46,379 nucleotides of DNA from JBOGNO01 sp050747245 (lineage in GTDB: Bacteria; Acidobacteriota; Terriglobia; Acidiferrales; UBA7541): assembly GCA_050747245.1 (NCBI GenBank), contig JBOGNO010000019.1, positions 1 to 46,379 on the forward strand. Direction: 5' to 3'. This document shows, piece after piece, positions 9,370-17,632 of this stretch; position 1 is the first letter of the stretch; each line of letters opens with the position of its first letter. Below the pieces are notes generated by a model. It ran no database searches, was not told where the DNA came from, and worked only from the letters and a program-made list of their open reading frames with translations. The position numbers were made by a program, and so were the translations under genes.

Positions 9370-10866
9370 ATGGCGACGGCAACTACAGCGACCGGGACGT
9401 GCCGGAATTTCATCGGCGGGAGATGGGTCGAATCGCGAACGACGCAAGTGATGGAGCGGCGGAATCCCGCGAACACCGATGAAATCGTCGCGCGTGTCCC
9501 GCTTTCGACTCGCGCGGAAATGCAGCAAGCGATTGCCGCGGCCAAGGCGGCCTTCCCTGCTTGGCGCGAAACTCCTGCGCCGCAGCGCGGCAAGATTCTC
9601 TTCAAGGCCGTGCGCATCATGGAGGAGCAGAAAGAAGAGCTGGCGAAACTCCTGACGCGCGAAGAAGGCAAATCCCTGAAGGACGCGCTCGGCGAAACGC
9701 AGCGCAGCATCAATATTCTGGAATTCATGGCCGGCGAAGCGCGGCGGCTCGGCGGCGAGAATTTCCCGAGCGAGCTGCCCAAGAATTTTGTGTACACGAT
9801 GAAACAGCCGCTGGGAGTGGTGGGAGCCATCACGCCGTGGAATTTTCCCCTCTGCATTCCTGTGTGGAAGATTGCGCCCGCGCTGGTGACCGGCAATACT
9901 TGCGTTCTAAAGCCCGCGGAACTGACGCCGCTGTGCGCCATTCGCACGGCGGAAATCTTCGAGCAGGCTGGATTGCCGCCGGGTGTGCTGAATGTAGTGC
10001 TTGGCGCGGGAGAGGACGTCGGCGATGAGTTGGTGCAAAATCCGGACGTGCGCGCGATGTCCTTTACCGGCTCCACGGAAATCGGCTGCCAGATCTATGC
10101 GAGCGGCGCAAAACGCATGCAGAAAGTGCAATGCGAGATGGGTGGAAAGAATCCCGTCGTCGTTTTGGCGGACGCAGACCTTCCCTTGGCGGTCGAATCG
10201 GTACTCTTCGGCGCTTTTGCTTCTACGGGGCAGCGATGCACGGCGACGAGCCGCGTGGTGATTGAAGAAAGCGTGGCCGACAAATTCGTGAGCGCGCTCG
10301 TGGAACGCACGAAGAAATTTGTCGTGGGCAATGGGCTCGAACCGGGCGTCGAGATGGGGCCGTCGGTGGACGAAACGCAAATGAACACCGTCCTTCGCTT
10401 CATTGAGATCGGGAAAAAAGAGGCGAAACTGCTTTGCGGCGGCGAGCGATTGAACGGGCCTAAGTTTGACAAAGGCTGGTTTGTGGCGCCGACGATTTTC
10501 GATCACGCAACGGCGCAAAGCCGCATTGCGCAGGAGGAAATTTTTGGGCCGGTGCTCAGCATTGTGCGCGTGAAAGATTTTGATGAGGCGCTCGAAGCGG
10601 CGAACTCGGTGCGCTACGGTCTGGCAAGCTCCATTTACACAAGCGACGCGACGCGCATTTTCGAATTCATTGAAAGAATCGAGACAGGTATCACGCACGT
10701 AAATTCGCCCACCGTCGGCGGCGAGGCGCACGTGCCTTTCGGCGGAATCAAAGCAACAGGCGTAGGGCAGCGCGAGGTGGGCCACGTGGCGCTCGATTTT
10801 TATACCGAGCTGAAGACCGTGTACATTGATTACACCGGCCGTAAACGCGAATCGAGCATCTATTAA
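9370..10866 (+). CDS. NAD(P)+-dependent aldehyde dehydrogenase
   Basis: This 498-residue enzyme of the ALDH superfamily shows NFIGGRWV at the N-terminus, the cofactor-binding TPWNFPLCIPVWKIAPAL and FTGSTEIG, the general base E256 in CEMGGKNP and the nucleophile C290 in FASTGQRCTATSR. The C-terminal EEIFGPVLSI and PFGGIKATGVGQRE are standard. It resembles semialdehyde dehydrogenases (succinate or alpha-ketoglutarate semialdehyde types) and lacks the obvious CoA-acylating signature. Placed 78 bp behind the aminotransferase, it probably oxidises the semialdehyde made there. The ATG at 9370 follows GGGAGAGG closely; an overlapping TTG at 9367 is the alternative start. Confidence 0.9.
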   Translation: MATATTATGTCRNFIGGRWVESRTTQVMERRNPANTDEIVARVPLSTRAEMQQAIAAAKAAFPAWRETPAPQRGKILFKAVRIMEEQKEELAKLLTREEGKSLKDALGETQRSINILEFMAGEARRLGGENFPSELPKNFVYTMKQPLGVVGAITPWNFPLCIPVWKIAPALVTGNTCVLKPAELTPLCAIRTAEIFEQAGLPPGVLNVVLGAGEDVGDELVQNPDVRAMSFTGSTEIGCQIYASGAKRMQKVQCEMGGKNPVVVLADADLPLAVESVLFGAFASTGQRCTATSRVVIEESVADKFVSALVERTKKFVVGNGLEPGVEMGPSVDETQMNTVLRFIEIGKKEAKLLCGGERLNGPKFDKGWFVAPTIFDHATAQSRIAQEEIFGPVLSIVRVKDFDEALEAANSVRYGLASSIYTSDATRIFEFIERIETGITHVNSPTVGGEAHVPFGGIKATGVGQREVGHVALDFYTELKTVYIDYTGRKRESSIY

Positions 10867-10893
10867 ATCCGAGCCGCCAGGGCGAATCCAACC

Positions 10894-11439
10894 TTGAGCA
10901 CAACAGGAAATCTTTTCGGCGCGCAAGAGATTTACTTCGACATTGAAACGCTGCGCCTGGCCGATGAAGTGCCGGGCGGATGGAAAAATATCCGCGCGTT
11001 CGGGCTCGCGGTGGCGGTGACGTGGGACAGCGCGGGCGGATTTCGCAACTGGTTTGAGCCGGACGCCCTGGCGCTGATCAGCGAATTGGGCCGCTTTGAG
11101 AGATTCATTTCTTTCAATGGAAATCGCTTCGACTTCGAAGTCCTGCGCGCTTACGCTCCCGTGGACACGGCCGCGGCGCGGTCGTTCGATATTCACGAGG
11201 ATTTGTACCGCCGTCTCGGCCATCGTGTAAAACTCGAACAACTCGCACGCGAAACGCTTGGGAGCGCGAAGGGCGGCGACGGGCTGGACGCCGTGCGCTG
11301 GTGGCGCGAAGGAAATCGCCAGCGCGTTGTCGAATACTGCCAGCAGGACGTGGCACTGCTGCGCGACATCGTCGCGCATGGCCGCCAGAATGGCTGTGTG
11401 ATCGTGGCGTCCCGCAAAGTGCCCGTTGAATGGCGCTGA
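10894..11439 (+). CDS. RNase H-like 3'-5' exonuclease domain protein (DEDDy type, YprB-like)
   Basis: The 181-residue protein has a TTG start 27 bp after the aldehyde dehydrogenase gene. The ribonuclease H-like exonuclease pattern is complete: YFDIETLRL (D and E), FISFNGNRFDFEVLRAY (third D), FDIHEDLYRR, and VEYCQQDVALLRDIV, where Y-x(3)-D gives the DEDDy arrangement. This matches the RNase_H_2/YprB group of predicted DNA or RNA 3'-5' exonucleases. It is a stand-alone domain without helicase or polymerase fusion. Exact start and substrate are unknown. Confidence 0.75.
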   Translation: MSTTGNLFGAQEIYFDIETLRLADEVPGGWKNIRAFGLAVAVTWDSAGGFRNWFEPDALALISELGRFERFISFNGNRFDFEVLRAYAPVDTAAARSFDIHEDLYRRLGHRVKLEQLARETLGSAKGGDGLDAVRWWREGNRQRVVEYCQQDVALLRDIVAHGRQNGCVIVASRKVPVEWR

Positions 11440-11461
11440 GACGGGCGCTCCTCGAAGAGAA

Positions 11462-11908
11462 ATGCGAAGTTTTGCAAAACAGATTTTCTATGCTGCGCTG
11501 ACGATTCTTCTTTTCGCCGCAGCGATTCACGCGGGTGATAGCGGCCGAATCATTTGGAAGCCCGTTTCCGACGCACAACTCAAGTTGAACGGCCACGGAG
11601 TAGTTTCGTGGAACGTTTATCGCGCGGAAAAAAAGAAAAATCTGATTCTGATTCAGCTCGGACATCGCTGGATGTGCATCGATTCCGCGGCGAAGTCGGT
11701 CTATGAGCTTTCCGCCACGGAAGTGAAATCGCAGAAGGAAAATAAAGAGACGGACGAGATTCCGCCCGCGGGCCGGCGAATCCCCGCTTCCGATTGGGTG
11801 GACCGCGACGTGGGCCCCGCGCAACTTGTCCGCGTGCGGCTGGGCGATTACGGCAATACCGTCGAAGTGCAGCTTCCCCATCCGCTGGATCTTCGAATCG
11901 CATACTGA
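11462..11908 (+). CDS. Secreted hypothetical protein
   Basis: The 148-residue protein starts at the ATG at 11462 (preceded by GAAGAGA) with a typical Sec signal peptide, MRSFAKQIFYAALTILLFAA, cleaved about after AAIHAG. The mature part is basic and polar with GVVSWNVYRAEKKKN and WMCIDSAAKSVYEL, looks beta-rich, and shows no catalytic motif I recognise. It probably resides in the periplasm. It is convergent with the NDH-2 gene, 17 bp apart. Confidence 0.6.
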   Translation: MRSFAKQIFYAALTILLFAAAIHAGDSGRIIWKPVSDAQLKLNGHGVVSWNVYRAEKKKNLILIQLGHRWMCIDSAAKSVYELSATEVKSQKENKETDEIPPAGRRIPASDWVDRDVGPAQLVRVRLGDYGNTVEVQLPHPLDLRIAY

Positions 11909-11925
11909 GCCGGGCGCAGGCGAAA

Positions 11926-13197
11926 TTAATTGTGTCTTACGTCGCAAAGCGGACATCCGCGCGGGCGGCGAACGATGGCGGCGTCGCGCGGGAAAAGAGT
12001 GCCGAGCGACCAATCGAGCGCAACCTGCAATTGTTTTTTCATTCCGACGAGCTTGTAGAGGTGAATCGCGTTCCAGAGCAGCCACGCGAAATAGCCGTGG
12101 ATATTGATTCCCGCGAAGCTCACCACGGCATCATTCATTCCGAGCGAGACGGTAGTGCCCTTCGAGACGTAGCGATAACTTTCGAGCGGTTCCCCGCGCA
12201 TGAGGTGAACGATGTTGCGGGCCGCAAGAACGCCCTGGGTGATGGCCACGGGAGCAACGCGGGGCGCTTCGAGGCCGGAGACAGCAGCGGCGGAATCGCC
12301 GACGACAAAAACTTCCGGGTGCGATTCGAGCTGCAGGTTTTCATTCACGACGGCGCGACCGATGGCGTCATGCTTGCCGGGAAGTTTTTCGACCAGCTCA
12401 TGCGCGCGGACGCCAGCTGTCCAAACGACAGTTCCCGGCTCGAGGCGCTCGGCTCCGTTGATTTCGACGACACCCGGAGCGCAGCGCGTGACGCGCGCGT
12501 TGTAGCGAATCTCGATGCCTTCCGATTGCAGGCGCTTAAGTGCGTGCGCGCGGAGTTTGGGATGAACGCCACTGAGGATGTTGGGCGATGCTTCGACGAG
12601 GATGAGATGAATTTCGCCTTTGGAAATTCCGCGATAGCGGCGAAGGGCATACTGATAAAAGAAATCGCGCATTTCGCAGATGAGTTCGACTCCGGTGTAA
12701 CCCCCGCCGACAATGCCGACAGTGAGGAGCCGGCGGCGCTCATCCGCATCCTGCGTGTGGTCGGCGTGCTCGCAGAAATCGAGCAGGCGCTCGCGGAGGA
12801 CCACCGCGTCCTCGAGGGTTTTGAAGTCGAGCGAATTCTCGCGCGCTCCGGGAACGCCAAAATAATCGGTGCGGCTGCCAAGCGCAACGATGAGCGAATC
12901 GTAGTCGATGGCGCCGGAATCCAGAAGGATCTTTTTTTGATCGAGATCGACAGAGCGGACTTCTTCGCGGCGGAAACGGTAGCGGCGCTTGCCGCGGACT
13001 TCGCGAATGGCCTGAACGATGTGGCGCGGCTCGATGTAGCTCGAAACAATTTGAGGGAGAAGCGGGGTGAACATGAAATAGTTCTGGGCGCTGACGAGCA
13101 AAATTTCCGCATCGGGCGATCGACCGAGGTTTCGATCGAGCGTGACGGCAGCCTCCATGCCGCCGAAGCCAGCGCCGAGAATGACGATGCGCCGCAT
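11926..13197 (-). CDS. Type II NADH dehydrogenase-like FAD/NAD(P) oxidoreductase
   Basis: The 423-residue protein has two Rossmann motifs: RIVILGAGFGGMEAA for FAD at the N-terminus and GIVGGGYTGVELICEM for NAD(P)H near residue 165. It also has FTPLLPQIVS, typical of NDH-2, and the late FVVGDSAA. The C-terminal third contains amphipathic stretches (HGYFAWLLWNAIHLYKLVG) that in NDH-2 anchor the enzyme to the inner face of the membrane. The reaction would be NADH oxidation with quinone reduction without ion pumping. It ends with CPLCDV, an unusual terminal Cys pair. The start follows a TAGAGT-like -10 about 9 nt upstream, with no strong Shine-Dalgarno. Confidence 0.87.
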   Translation of the reverse strand: MRRIVILGAGFGGMEAAVTLDRNLGRSPDAEILLVSAQNYFMFTPLLPQIVSSYIEPRHIVQAIREVRGKRRYRFRREEVRSVDLDQKKILLDSGAIDYDSLIVALGSRTDYFGVPGARENSLDFKTLEDAVVLRERLLDFCEHADHTQDADERRRLLTVGIVGGGYTGVELICEMRDFFYQYALRRYRGISKGEIHLILVEASPNILSGVHPKLRAHALKRLQSEGIEIRYNARVTRCAPGVVEINGAERLEPGTVVWTAGVRAHELVEKLPGKHDAIGRAVVNENLQLESHPEVFVVGDSAAAVSGLEAPRVAPVAITQGVLAARNIVHLMRGEPLESYRYVSKGTTVSLGMNDAVVSFAGINIHGYFAWLLWNAIHLYKLVGMKKQLQVALDWSLGTLFPRDAAIVRRPRGCPLCDVRHN

Positions 13198-13297
13198 GAC
13201 TTCGCTACTCTAGCACTAGAAAGCGCAGCTCGCGTTCCGAGACGGCGGCAAAACTTCGAGATCGATCTGCTCTGAAAATAGTTGCGCGAACTAACGA

Positions 13298-14620
13298 TCA
13301 TTGCGAGGGCCACTCAAAGGGAAACATCTTTCCGGCTTCCACAGGATCGAGCTTGTAGCCGACAAGTTCCGCGGCGCGAGCGAGCGCAGGGTCACGGCCT
13401 TTGGCGAGGTCTTCTTGGGTGGGGAGAATTATTTCATCCGGCGTGACACCGTTGTGTTCGAGACTCTTTCCATCGGTCATGATGAGGTCGGCAATGGTCA
13501 CAGACTCGGCGAAAAAGACTTTGGTGTCCTGACCGAGATCGTAAGGAATCTGGCGCGCTTCCATGACGCTGCCGGAAGAGCGATCCCCGATGACCGTTCC
13601 ACGATGTTCGAGCTGCATCAAACGGGCAAAGATTTCCGCCGCGGAGGCCGAGCGACTGTCCACGAGCACGACAACCTTGCCACTGAAGACTCTTCCGCCG
13701 CGGGTCTTGGCGATCTCCGGCTTCATCTCCTTGCGGCCGATGCGATCGCCGACTTTCACGTCATGGTCAAAAAATCCGCCCAGGAGCCTCTCCAAGCCAT
13801 CCACGCGGCCTCCGGGGTTGCCGCGCAAATCCAGGACCAGCGCCTCGTGCTTTCTCACAATATCCATCATGTGATCGGCATCCGCCGGGTCGAGATCAAA
13901 AATTGGCATCTGCCAAAACATCACGCGACCTTTCTCGTAGTAGCGCTGGCGAACAAGATGAACTTGATTCTCTTCGTCACGCATGAGGTCCCAGATATCC
14001 AGGCCGTTTCCTGATCCCGTTAAATCCAGGACGCGCTTGAGCTGACGAACCTTTGCCTGAACTGTGACTTCGTGTTCTTGACCAGAGTTAGTGCGCACCA
14101 CGAGGTCTAATTCGGGCTGAGGCGCCAGTTGATTAAAATAGTAGTTCATTTTCCAGAGGTCCTCTCGATTGACGGTGAAGTGATGCACGCCGAGCACTTC
14201 ATCGCCGGGGGAGAGTTTTTCTGCGGCATCGGTGCCGCTCTTCACCTCAGTGATGAAGGCCCGCTCGCCAACAATTTGCATCCGGTAGCCGTATTCCAAA
14301 CGCATCGGCCGCGAGGGGGGAATGAAAAACAGATGCGAATCGTTAAAAGCCTCCAGAAATCCGGCGATGATTCCGAAGGCGTGACTAAGCGAATCGGTCT
14401 TGTCAATCCTGCCTTCGTATTCCTTGAATCGAGCGTCAAGATCAATCCCGTGAAATTTGGAGTCGTAGTAATCCTTCTTCACGCCATCGTAAATGTCCTT
14501 GAGGATGTCCTTAGCCTGTTCGCGCCGATAGTTGTCGAGCTTCTGCTGCGCCGCGAGCCGGAATCCTACGCCGAGGAGAATCACCAGCAGGGTACAAATC
14601 AAGCCCGTTCTCTTTGTCAT
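13298..14620 (-). CDS. S41 family peptidase (C-terminal processing protease-like) with N-terminal anchor
   Basis: The start is placed at 14620, where GAGGT precedes the ATG, giving 440 residues; a longer frame upstream lacks support. Residues 6-22 form a hydrophobic signal or anchor, so the enzyme is periplasmic. A PDZ-like segment (ITEVKSGTDAAEKLSPGDEVLGV, about 123-145) precedes the S41 core with LVLDLRGNPGG (262-271) and VDSRSASAAEIFARLMQ (320-336), where the nucleophile would be S326. The Lys normally 25 residues later in tail-specific proteases is Ser351 here (GDRSSGS), so the classic Ser-Lys dyad is not intact. It may use a tricorn-like or other arrangement. Substrate is unknown. Confidence 0.85.
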   Translation of the reverse strand: MTKRTGLICTLLVILLGVGFRLAAQQKLDNYRREQAKDILKDIYDGVKKDYYDSKFHGIDLDARFKEYEGRIDKTDSLSHAFGIIAGFLEAFNDSHLFFIPPSRPMRLEYGYRMQIVGERAFITEVKSGTDAAEKLSPGDEVLGVHHFTVNREDLWKMNYYFNQLAPQPELDLVVRTNSGQEHEVTVQAKVRQLKRVLDLTGSGNGLDIWDLMRDEENQVHLVRQRYYEKGRVMFWQMPIFDLDPADADHMMDIVRKHEALVLDLRGNPGGRVDGLERLLGGFFDHDVKVGDRIGRKEMKPEIAKTRGGRVFSGKVVVLVDSRSASAAEIFARLMQLEHRGTVIGDRSSGSVMEARQIPYDLGQDTKVFFAESVTIADLIMTDGKSLEHNGVTPDEIILPTQEDLAKGRDPALARAAELVGYKLDPVEAGKMFPFEWPSQ

Positions 14621-14836
14621 AGACCATACCTCGGATGGGAATTGACGCTGACAATACCTATACAAGATTCTTTCTCTTGAGTAAAGACCTTGGTGAAGGC
14701 CGGAGCAGGAGCGCATGAAAAGTAGGGTGGCTTGCGCGGGTTGCCAGGGCGGACTGAGTGTAGTTTTTCGGACATCAACTGCTTACTCCTTTCGTTTCAA
14801 TAAAGAGCGCGAAATTGAAAAGTTAACTCGCCATTT

Positions 14837-14880
14837 TGTCTCGATTAGAACTGGTGTCGGAGCTTTGTTTTGAACGAGTT
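14837..14880 (+). repeat. Copy A of the TGTCTCGATTAGAA repeat
   Basis: TGTCTCGATTAGAA at 14837-14850 recurs exactly near 44653 and 44720. Similarity to the 44653 copy extends about 30 bp further in imperfect form, through CGGAGC-like and TTTGTTTT-AA blocks. Both locations are lower-GC accessory patches. Confidence 0.6.
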
Positions 14881-15013
14881 ACGAAGCTCCCAGTTCCTTG
14901 AGTGTTGCGGGTAGAATGCGAGTACAGGGTTGAGCCAGAATTCGCTATTAAATGTTTTATATTGAATGGATTAGGGGGCATTTTGGGGTCATTTTGCACG
15001 ATAAAAACAGTGA

Positions 15014-15039
15014 AGGGCGGGGATCAAAGGCCCCGCCCT
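15014..15039 (+). other. GC-rich hairpin AGGGCGGGG/CCCCGCCCT
   Basis: A perfect 9-bp stem with an 8-nt loop (ATCAAAGG). No T-tract follows on the plus strand, so it is not a classic terminator. A closely similar hairpin lies at 44758-44781 beside the other repeat copies. Confidence 0.55.
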
Positions 15040-15258
15040 CCGAGTCTGGATTCGTTTTATGTTCGGCAACAGGGTATCACACCTTGGCGCGAAAGTAAAG
15101 TTATAGTACTAGGAATTCCATCGGTAGGTGAGAGGTCAGCTTGGTCAGCAAACTGAATGCACGCCAGGAACAGGGGCAAGGTGGCGTCGCATGGCGTAGA
15201 GTAATTGCTCGATCTCAGAGTGGGAGCGACGAGAGTTGTAGGGGAATCGCTTCGTAAT

Positions 15259-15741
15259 CTATGGGCGAATGTTGTTCGAGACGAAAGATCGGAACTTCTT
15301 CGCTCTTTGGCTGGGGTTCGTTCTAATTCTTGCAAAGACTTTCACCTTGCCGTATCTGCACAACTCCGAAATTTCATGCTTACAAATGGATTCGGTCGGG
15401 TTGCTGCACTTGTGCTTGATTACCCAAAATATAAGCGTGAACCCCCTTCTCTGAAGTTTCCGAAGAGTTTGATCCACAAGCTTTTTGTCAGTCTGGCTGT
15501 TCTCTAGCTTCTCGAACTTAGGACAAAGCGCAGCGATGAGGTGGGGTCCAGGAGTGTGTTTCATGAACTCACGGTACTTCTTTGGTTCGTCATCGTTTGA
15601 CGTCTTGCGAACGAAGAAGTCAAACCCACCAATGGTTGCGCGCCGTGCGTTGTGGCCACAAATCTTTATTAATGCGCGCAGCGTGTGAGATTTTCCCCAG
15701 TGCTCATGGCCCACGACAAATGCTACCAGCTTCTTGTTCAT
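15259..15741 (-). CDS. Small P-loop (Walker A) protein of unknown function
   Basis: The 160-residue protein starts at 15741. It has an N-terminal beta strand and Walker A, FVVGHEHWGKSHTLRALIK (G-x4-GKS), then FDFFVRKTSNDDEPKKY, HLIAALCPKFEKL and FTLIFWVIKHKC. It is too short for a full AAA+ or ABC protein and looks like a single NTP-binding or kinase-like fold. The start is supported by a promoter whose -10 box lies exactly 7 nt upstream. Composition is lower in GC than neighbouring genes, suggesting transfer. I cannot name the family. Confidence 0.6.
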   Translation of the reverse strand: MNKKLVAFVVGHEHWGKSHTLRALIKICGHNARRATIGGFDFFVRKTSNDDEPKKYREFMKHTPGPHLIAALCPKFEKLENSQTDKKLVDQTLRKLQRRGFTLIFWVIKHKCSNPTESICKHEISELCRYGKVKVFARIRTNPSQRAKKFRSFVSNNIRP

Positions 15742-15748
15742 CGCTTTG

Positions 15749-15777
15749 ATACTAAGCGTTTCTCCAAGGACATTCAA
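15749..15777 (-). promoter_or_regulatory. Promoter of the P-loop gene, apparently leaderless
   Basis: On the minus strand TTGAAT (15777-15772), a 17-bp spacer and TAGTAT (15754-15749) are followed after 7 nt by the ATG at 15741. Transcription would begin at or next to the start codon. Confidence 0.5.
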
Positions 15778-16004
15778 TGCATTCAGTGCCACAGATCGCG
15801 GAAAACGTCTAGACAATCGAAGACACGCTTGTGAGAGTGAGCCAGAGCTGAAACTGCCCGATTCGAGGGCGGGCCTATTCAACGAACCATACGTTTAGGG
15901 TACGGTAAATTTCTTGGAGCGCACGTTTAGCTAGGTGGCTATGGAGACTAGACAGCACAAGTGCGCGAGGTATCCAGGGCTCCGAAGCCTCGCAAAGATT
16001 TCAC

Positions 16005-16034
16005 TTGACATATTCCTATATGGGAATGTAATAT
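16005..16034 (+). promoter_or_regulatory. ArsR operon promoter with operator palindrome in the spacer
   Basis: TTGACA (16005-16010) and TAATAT (16029-16034) are 18 bp apart. The spacer contains the inverted repeat ATTCC-TATATG-GGAAT (16012-16027), well placed for autorepression by the ArsR-type product. The -10 ends 7 nt before the GTG start, so the mRNA is probably leaderless. Confidence 0.7.
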
Positions 16035-16041
16035 TCTCCCC

Positions 16042-16407
16042 GTGCCGCGAGCCGCAACCACTTCCGATGCGTTTAATGCCGTGGCCGAGCCTCGGCGCCG
16101 AGAGATATTGATGTATCTGGCGCTCGAGGAACGACCCGTGGGCGACATAGTGGTGAAGTTGCGGCTAGCGCAGCCTTCGGTTTCCAAGCATCTGCGGGTT
16201 CTGCGCGACGTGGGACTGGTCCGCGCGCGGCGCTGGGGCCGGCGCATGCTCTATCGTACCAATGCCGCCGCAATCCGCCCGTTGCATGAATGGACCAAAA
16301 CCTTCGAGCGCTTCTGGCAGCATCAGCTGCTGCGCATCAAGGAGCGCGCCGAGGCGAAGATGCAGAAATCGGATTCGGGCTTACCAATTCAAAAGGAGGA
16401 ACCATGA
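16042..16407 (+). CDS. ArsR-family winged-helix transcriptional regulator
   Basis: The 121-residue protein starts at a GTG with no Shine-Dalgarno. The winged-helix core is clear: FNAVAEPRRREILMYLALEERPVGDIVVKL, then the recognition helix AQPSVSKHLRVLRDVGLV and the wing ARRWGRRMLYRTN. The metal-binding ELCVCD motif of true arsenic sensors is absent. It resembles the subgroup that sits in front of SRPBCC (AHSA1-type) genes, whose inducer is unknown. It overlaps the next gene by ATGA, so translation is coupled. It likely represses its own promoter through the 16012-16027 palindrome. Confidence 0.92.
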   Translation: MPRAATTSDAFNAVAEPRRREILMYLALEERPVGDIVVKLRLAQPSVSKHLRVLRDVGLVRARRWGRRMLYRTNAAAIRPLHEWTKTFERFWQHQLLRIKERAEAKMQKSDSGLPIQKEEP

Positions 16408-16871
16408 GTTCCGCAACGACAGCACCAACAGCACCGGCAGTAGAGAAGCTGATATTGAACGTGACGCAAGAAATCCAAGTGCGCGCGCCGCTGGACGCAA
16501 CATTCGCCGCGCTGCTCGAACAGCTTGGCCCCGGAGCGGACACGCCGGAGGGCAAGCCGCTGCCGATGAAACTCGAGGCCTGGCCCGGCGGGCGCTGGTA
16601 TCGCGACCTGGGCGACGGCAATGGCCACTTTTGGGGACACGTGCAGGCCATCAAGCGGCCGACACTGCTCGAACTGTGCGGGCCGCTGTTCATGTCCTAC
16701 GCGGTGGTCTCCAATGTGCAATACCGGCTGAGCGAAGTGGAAGGCGGGACGCTCATAGCCTTCCACCATTACGCTCTCGGCGCGATTCCCGACGAGTACC
16801 GGCAAGGCATCAGCAAGGGATGGACGCACATTACGGAGCGCATTCGGGCCCGCGCCGAAGCCGGGCGCTGA
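16404..16871 (+). CDS. SRPBCC (START/Bet v1-like, AHSA1 type) domain protein
   Basis: The 155-residue protein starts with the ATG at 16404 inside the ATGA overlap with the ArsR gene, after an AGGAGG sequence. The SRPBCC fold is indicated by IQVRAPLDATFAALLEQLGP, LEAWPGGRWYRDLGDGNGHFWGHVQAI, PTLLELCGPLF, and the closing helix ISKGWTHITERIRARAEAG. Such proteins bind hydrophobic ligands in a deep cavity; many are annotated as activators of Hsp90 ATPase on weak similarity. Pairing with ArsR is very common, and the ligand may be the operon's inducer or target (inference). Confidence 0.85.
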   Translation: MSSATTAPTAPAVEKLILNVTQEIQVRAPLDATFAALLEQLGPGADTPEGKPLPMKLEAWPGGRWYRDLGDGNGHFWGHVQAIKRPTLLELCGPLFMSYAVVSNVQYRLSEVEGGTLIAFHHYALGAIPDEYRQGISKGWTHITERIRARAEAGR

Positions 16872-16930
16872 CAACAATTTTTCTTTGAGTACGAAATCCA
16901 ATTTTGGAGTAACCAATAAGGAGAAGACAA

Positions 16931-17506
16931 ATGGATCACAAAAACGGCAGCGCCATAACGCCAGCCGAACGCAAGCGACTTACGGACTACCTCGCGAAGA
17001 CCAGGGAGCGGCTGCTGGGCTTGACTCAGGGCCTTGCGCCGGAACAGCTCGACTACAAACCAGCCGTGGACAGATGGTCGGTTGCGGAGAACTTGGAGCA
17101 CCTTACCATCGTCGAAAATCGTGTTCTCGGCCGAATTGAGCAGTTGCTACGAGAGCCTGTAGACTTCTCAAAGCGCAGCGCATGGGAAGGCCGAGACGAT
17201 GAGCTGATCCAAACTATCGAGAGCCGCACGCCGGGCTTTCAGGCACCTGAGTTTGTGCAGCCAAAGGGTCAATGGCAGCACGAGGAGCTGTTTCGGCAAC
17301 TCGATGCCGTTCGCCGGCGCTGCTCCGAATTTGCAGCGACGACAAATGCCGAGCTGAGAAGCCATTTCTTTCCGCATCCGATGTACGGAGAGCTGGATTG
17401 CTATCAGTGGCTGCTCATTATGGGGGCGCACTTCGAACGACATCGTGCGCAAATCGAAGAGATCATGGCCAGTGCAGGTTTTCCGCGAGCAGCTGCAGTA
17501 GTGTAG
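16931..17506 (+). CDS. DinB-like metal-binding four-helix protein (first of three)
   Basis: The 191-residue protein starts at an ATG with AAGGAG at good spacing. DinB/YfiT features: the helix RLTDYLAKTRERLLGLTQGL, AVDRWSVAENLEHLTIVENRV with a candidate metal-ligand His, and WLLIMGAHFERHRAQIEEIM with two further His. Members bind a divalent metal and include thiol-dependent transferases using bacillithiol or mycothiol; others are uncharacterised. It is the third gene of the ArsR-led unit, 59 bp after the SRPBCC gene. The substrate is unknown. Confidence 0.82.
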   Translation: MDHKNGSAITPAERKRLTDYLAKTRERLLGLTQGLAPEQLDYKPAVDRWSVAENLEHLTIVENRVLGRIEQLLREPVDFSKRSAWEGRDDELIQTIESRTPGFQAPEFVQPKGQWQHEELFRQLDAVRRRCSEFAATTNAELRSHFFPHPMYGELDCYQWLLIMGAHFERHRAQIEEIMASAGFPRAAAVV

Positions 17507-17632
17507 GCATAGCTGTTGCACAAGGGCGATTTCGCAACCGTCGTGGATTCGTCTCTCCGCGCCTAATTGACGCGAAGCCCGGCGCGTTTGACGGCTGCAC
17601 AGGCAAAATAAATTCTCGAGGAGGAAACAAAA

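Larger units (their letters stand above)
14621..15258 (+). other. Gene-poor accessory stretch between the S41 gene and the P-loop gene
   Basis: I see no credible coding region in these 638 bases; short frames lack coding character. Base composition drops compared with the flanks. The stretch contains one copy of a repeat shared with 44.65-44.73 kb and a strong GC hairpin, listed separately. Confidence 0.6.
15742..16041 (+). other. Divergent intergenic region between the P-loop gene and the ArsR operon
   Basis: About 300 bases without a gene. It carries the P-loop promoter at the left and the ArsR promoter/operator at the right. Nothing else recognisable lies between. Confidence 0.55.

Noticed and set aside
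9907..11379. Long minus-strand frame (490 codons) opposite the aldehyde dehydrogenase and exonuclease genes
   Set aside because: Antisense shadow; biased Arg/His composition, no family features, and the plus-strand genes are unambiguous.
11794..13275. 493-codon plus-strand frame opposite the NDH-2 gene
   Set aside because: Antisense to a clear oxidoreductase; sequence lacks domain features.
14902..15156. 84-codon plus-strand frame crossing the GC hairpin
   Set aside because: Spans a perfect hairpin, no Shine-Dalgarno, no domain-like pattern.
16042..16407. Arsenic resistance operon
   Set aside because: The ArsR-type regulator lacks the Cys metal motif and its partners are SRPBCC and DinB genes, not arsenic pumps or reductases.
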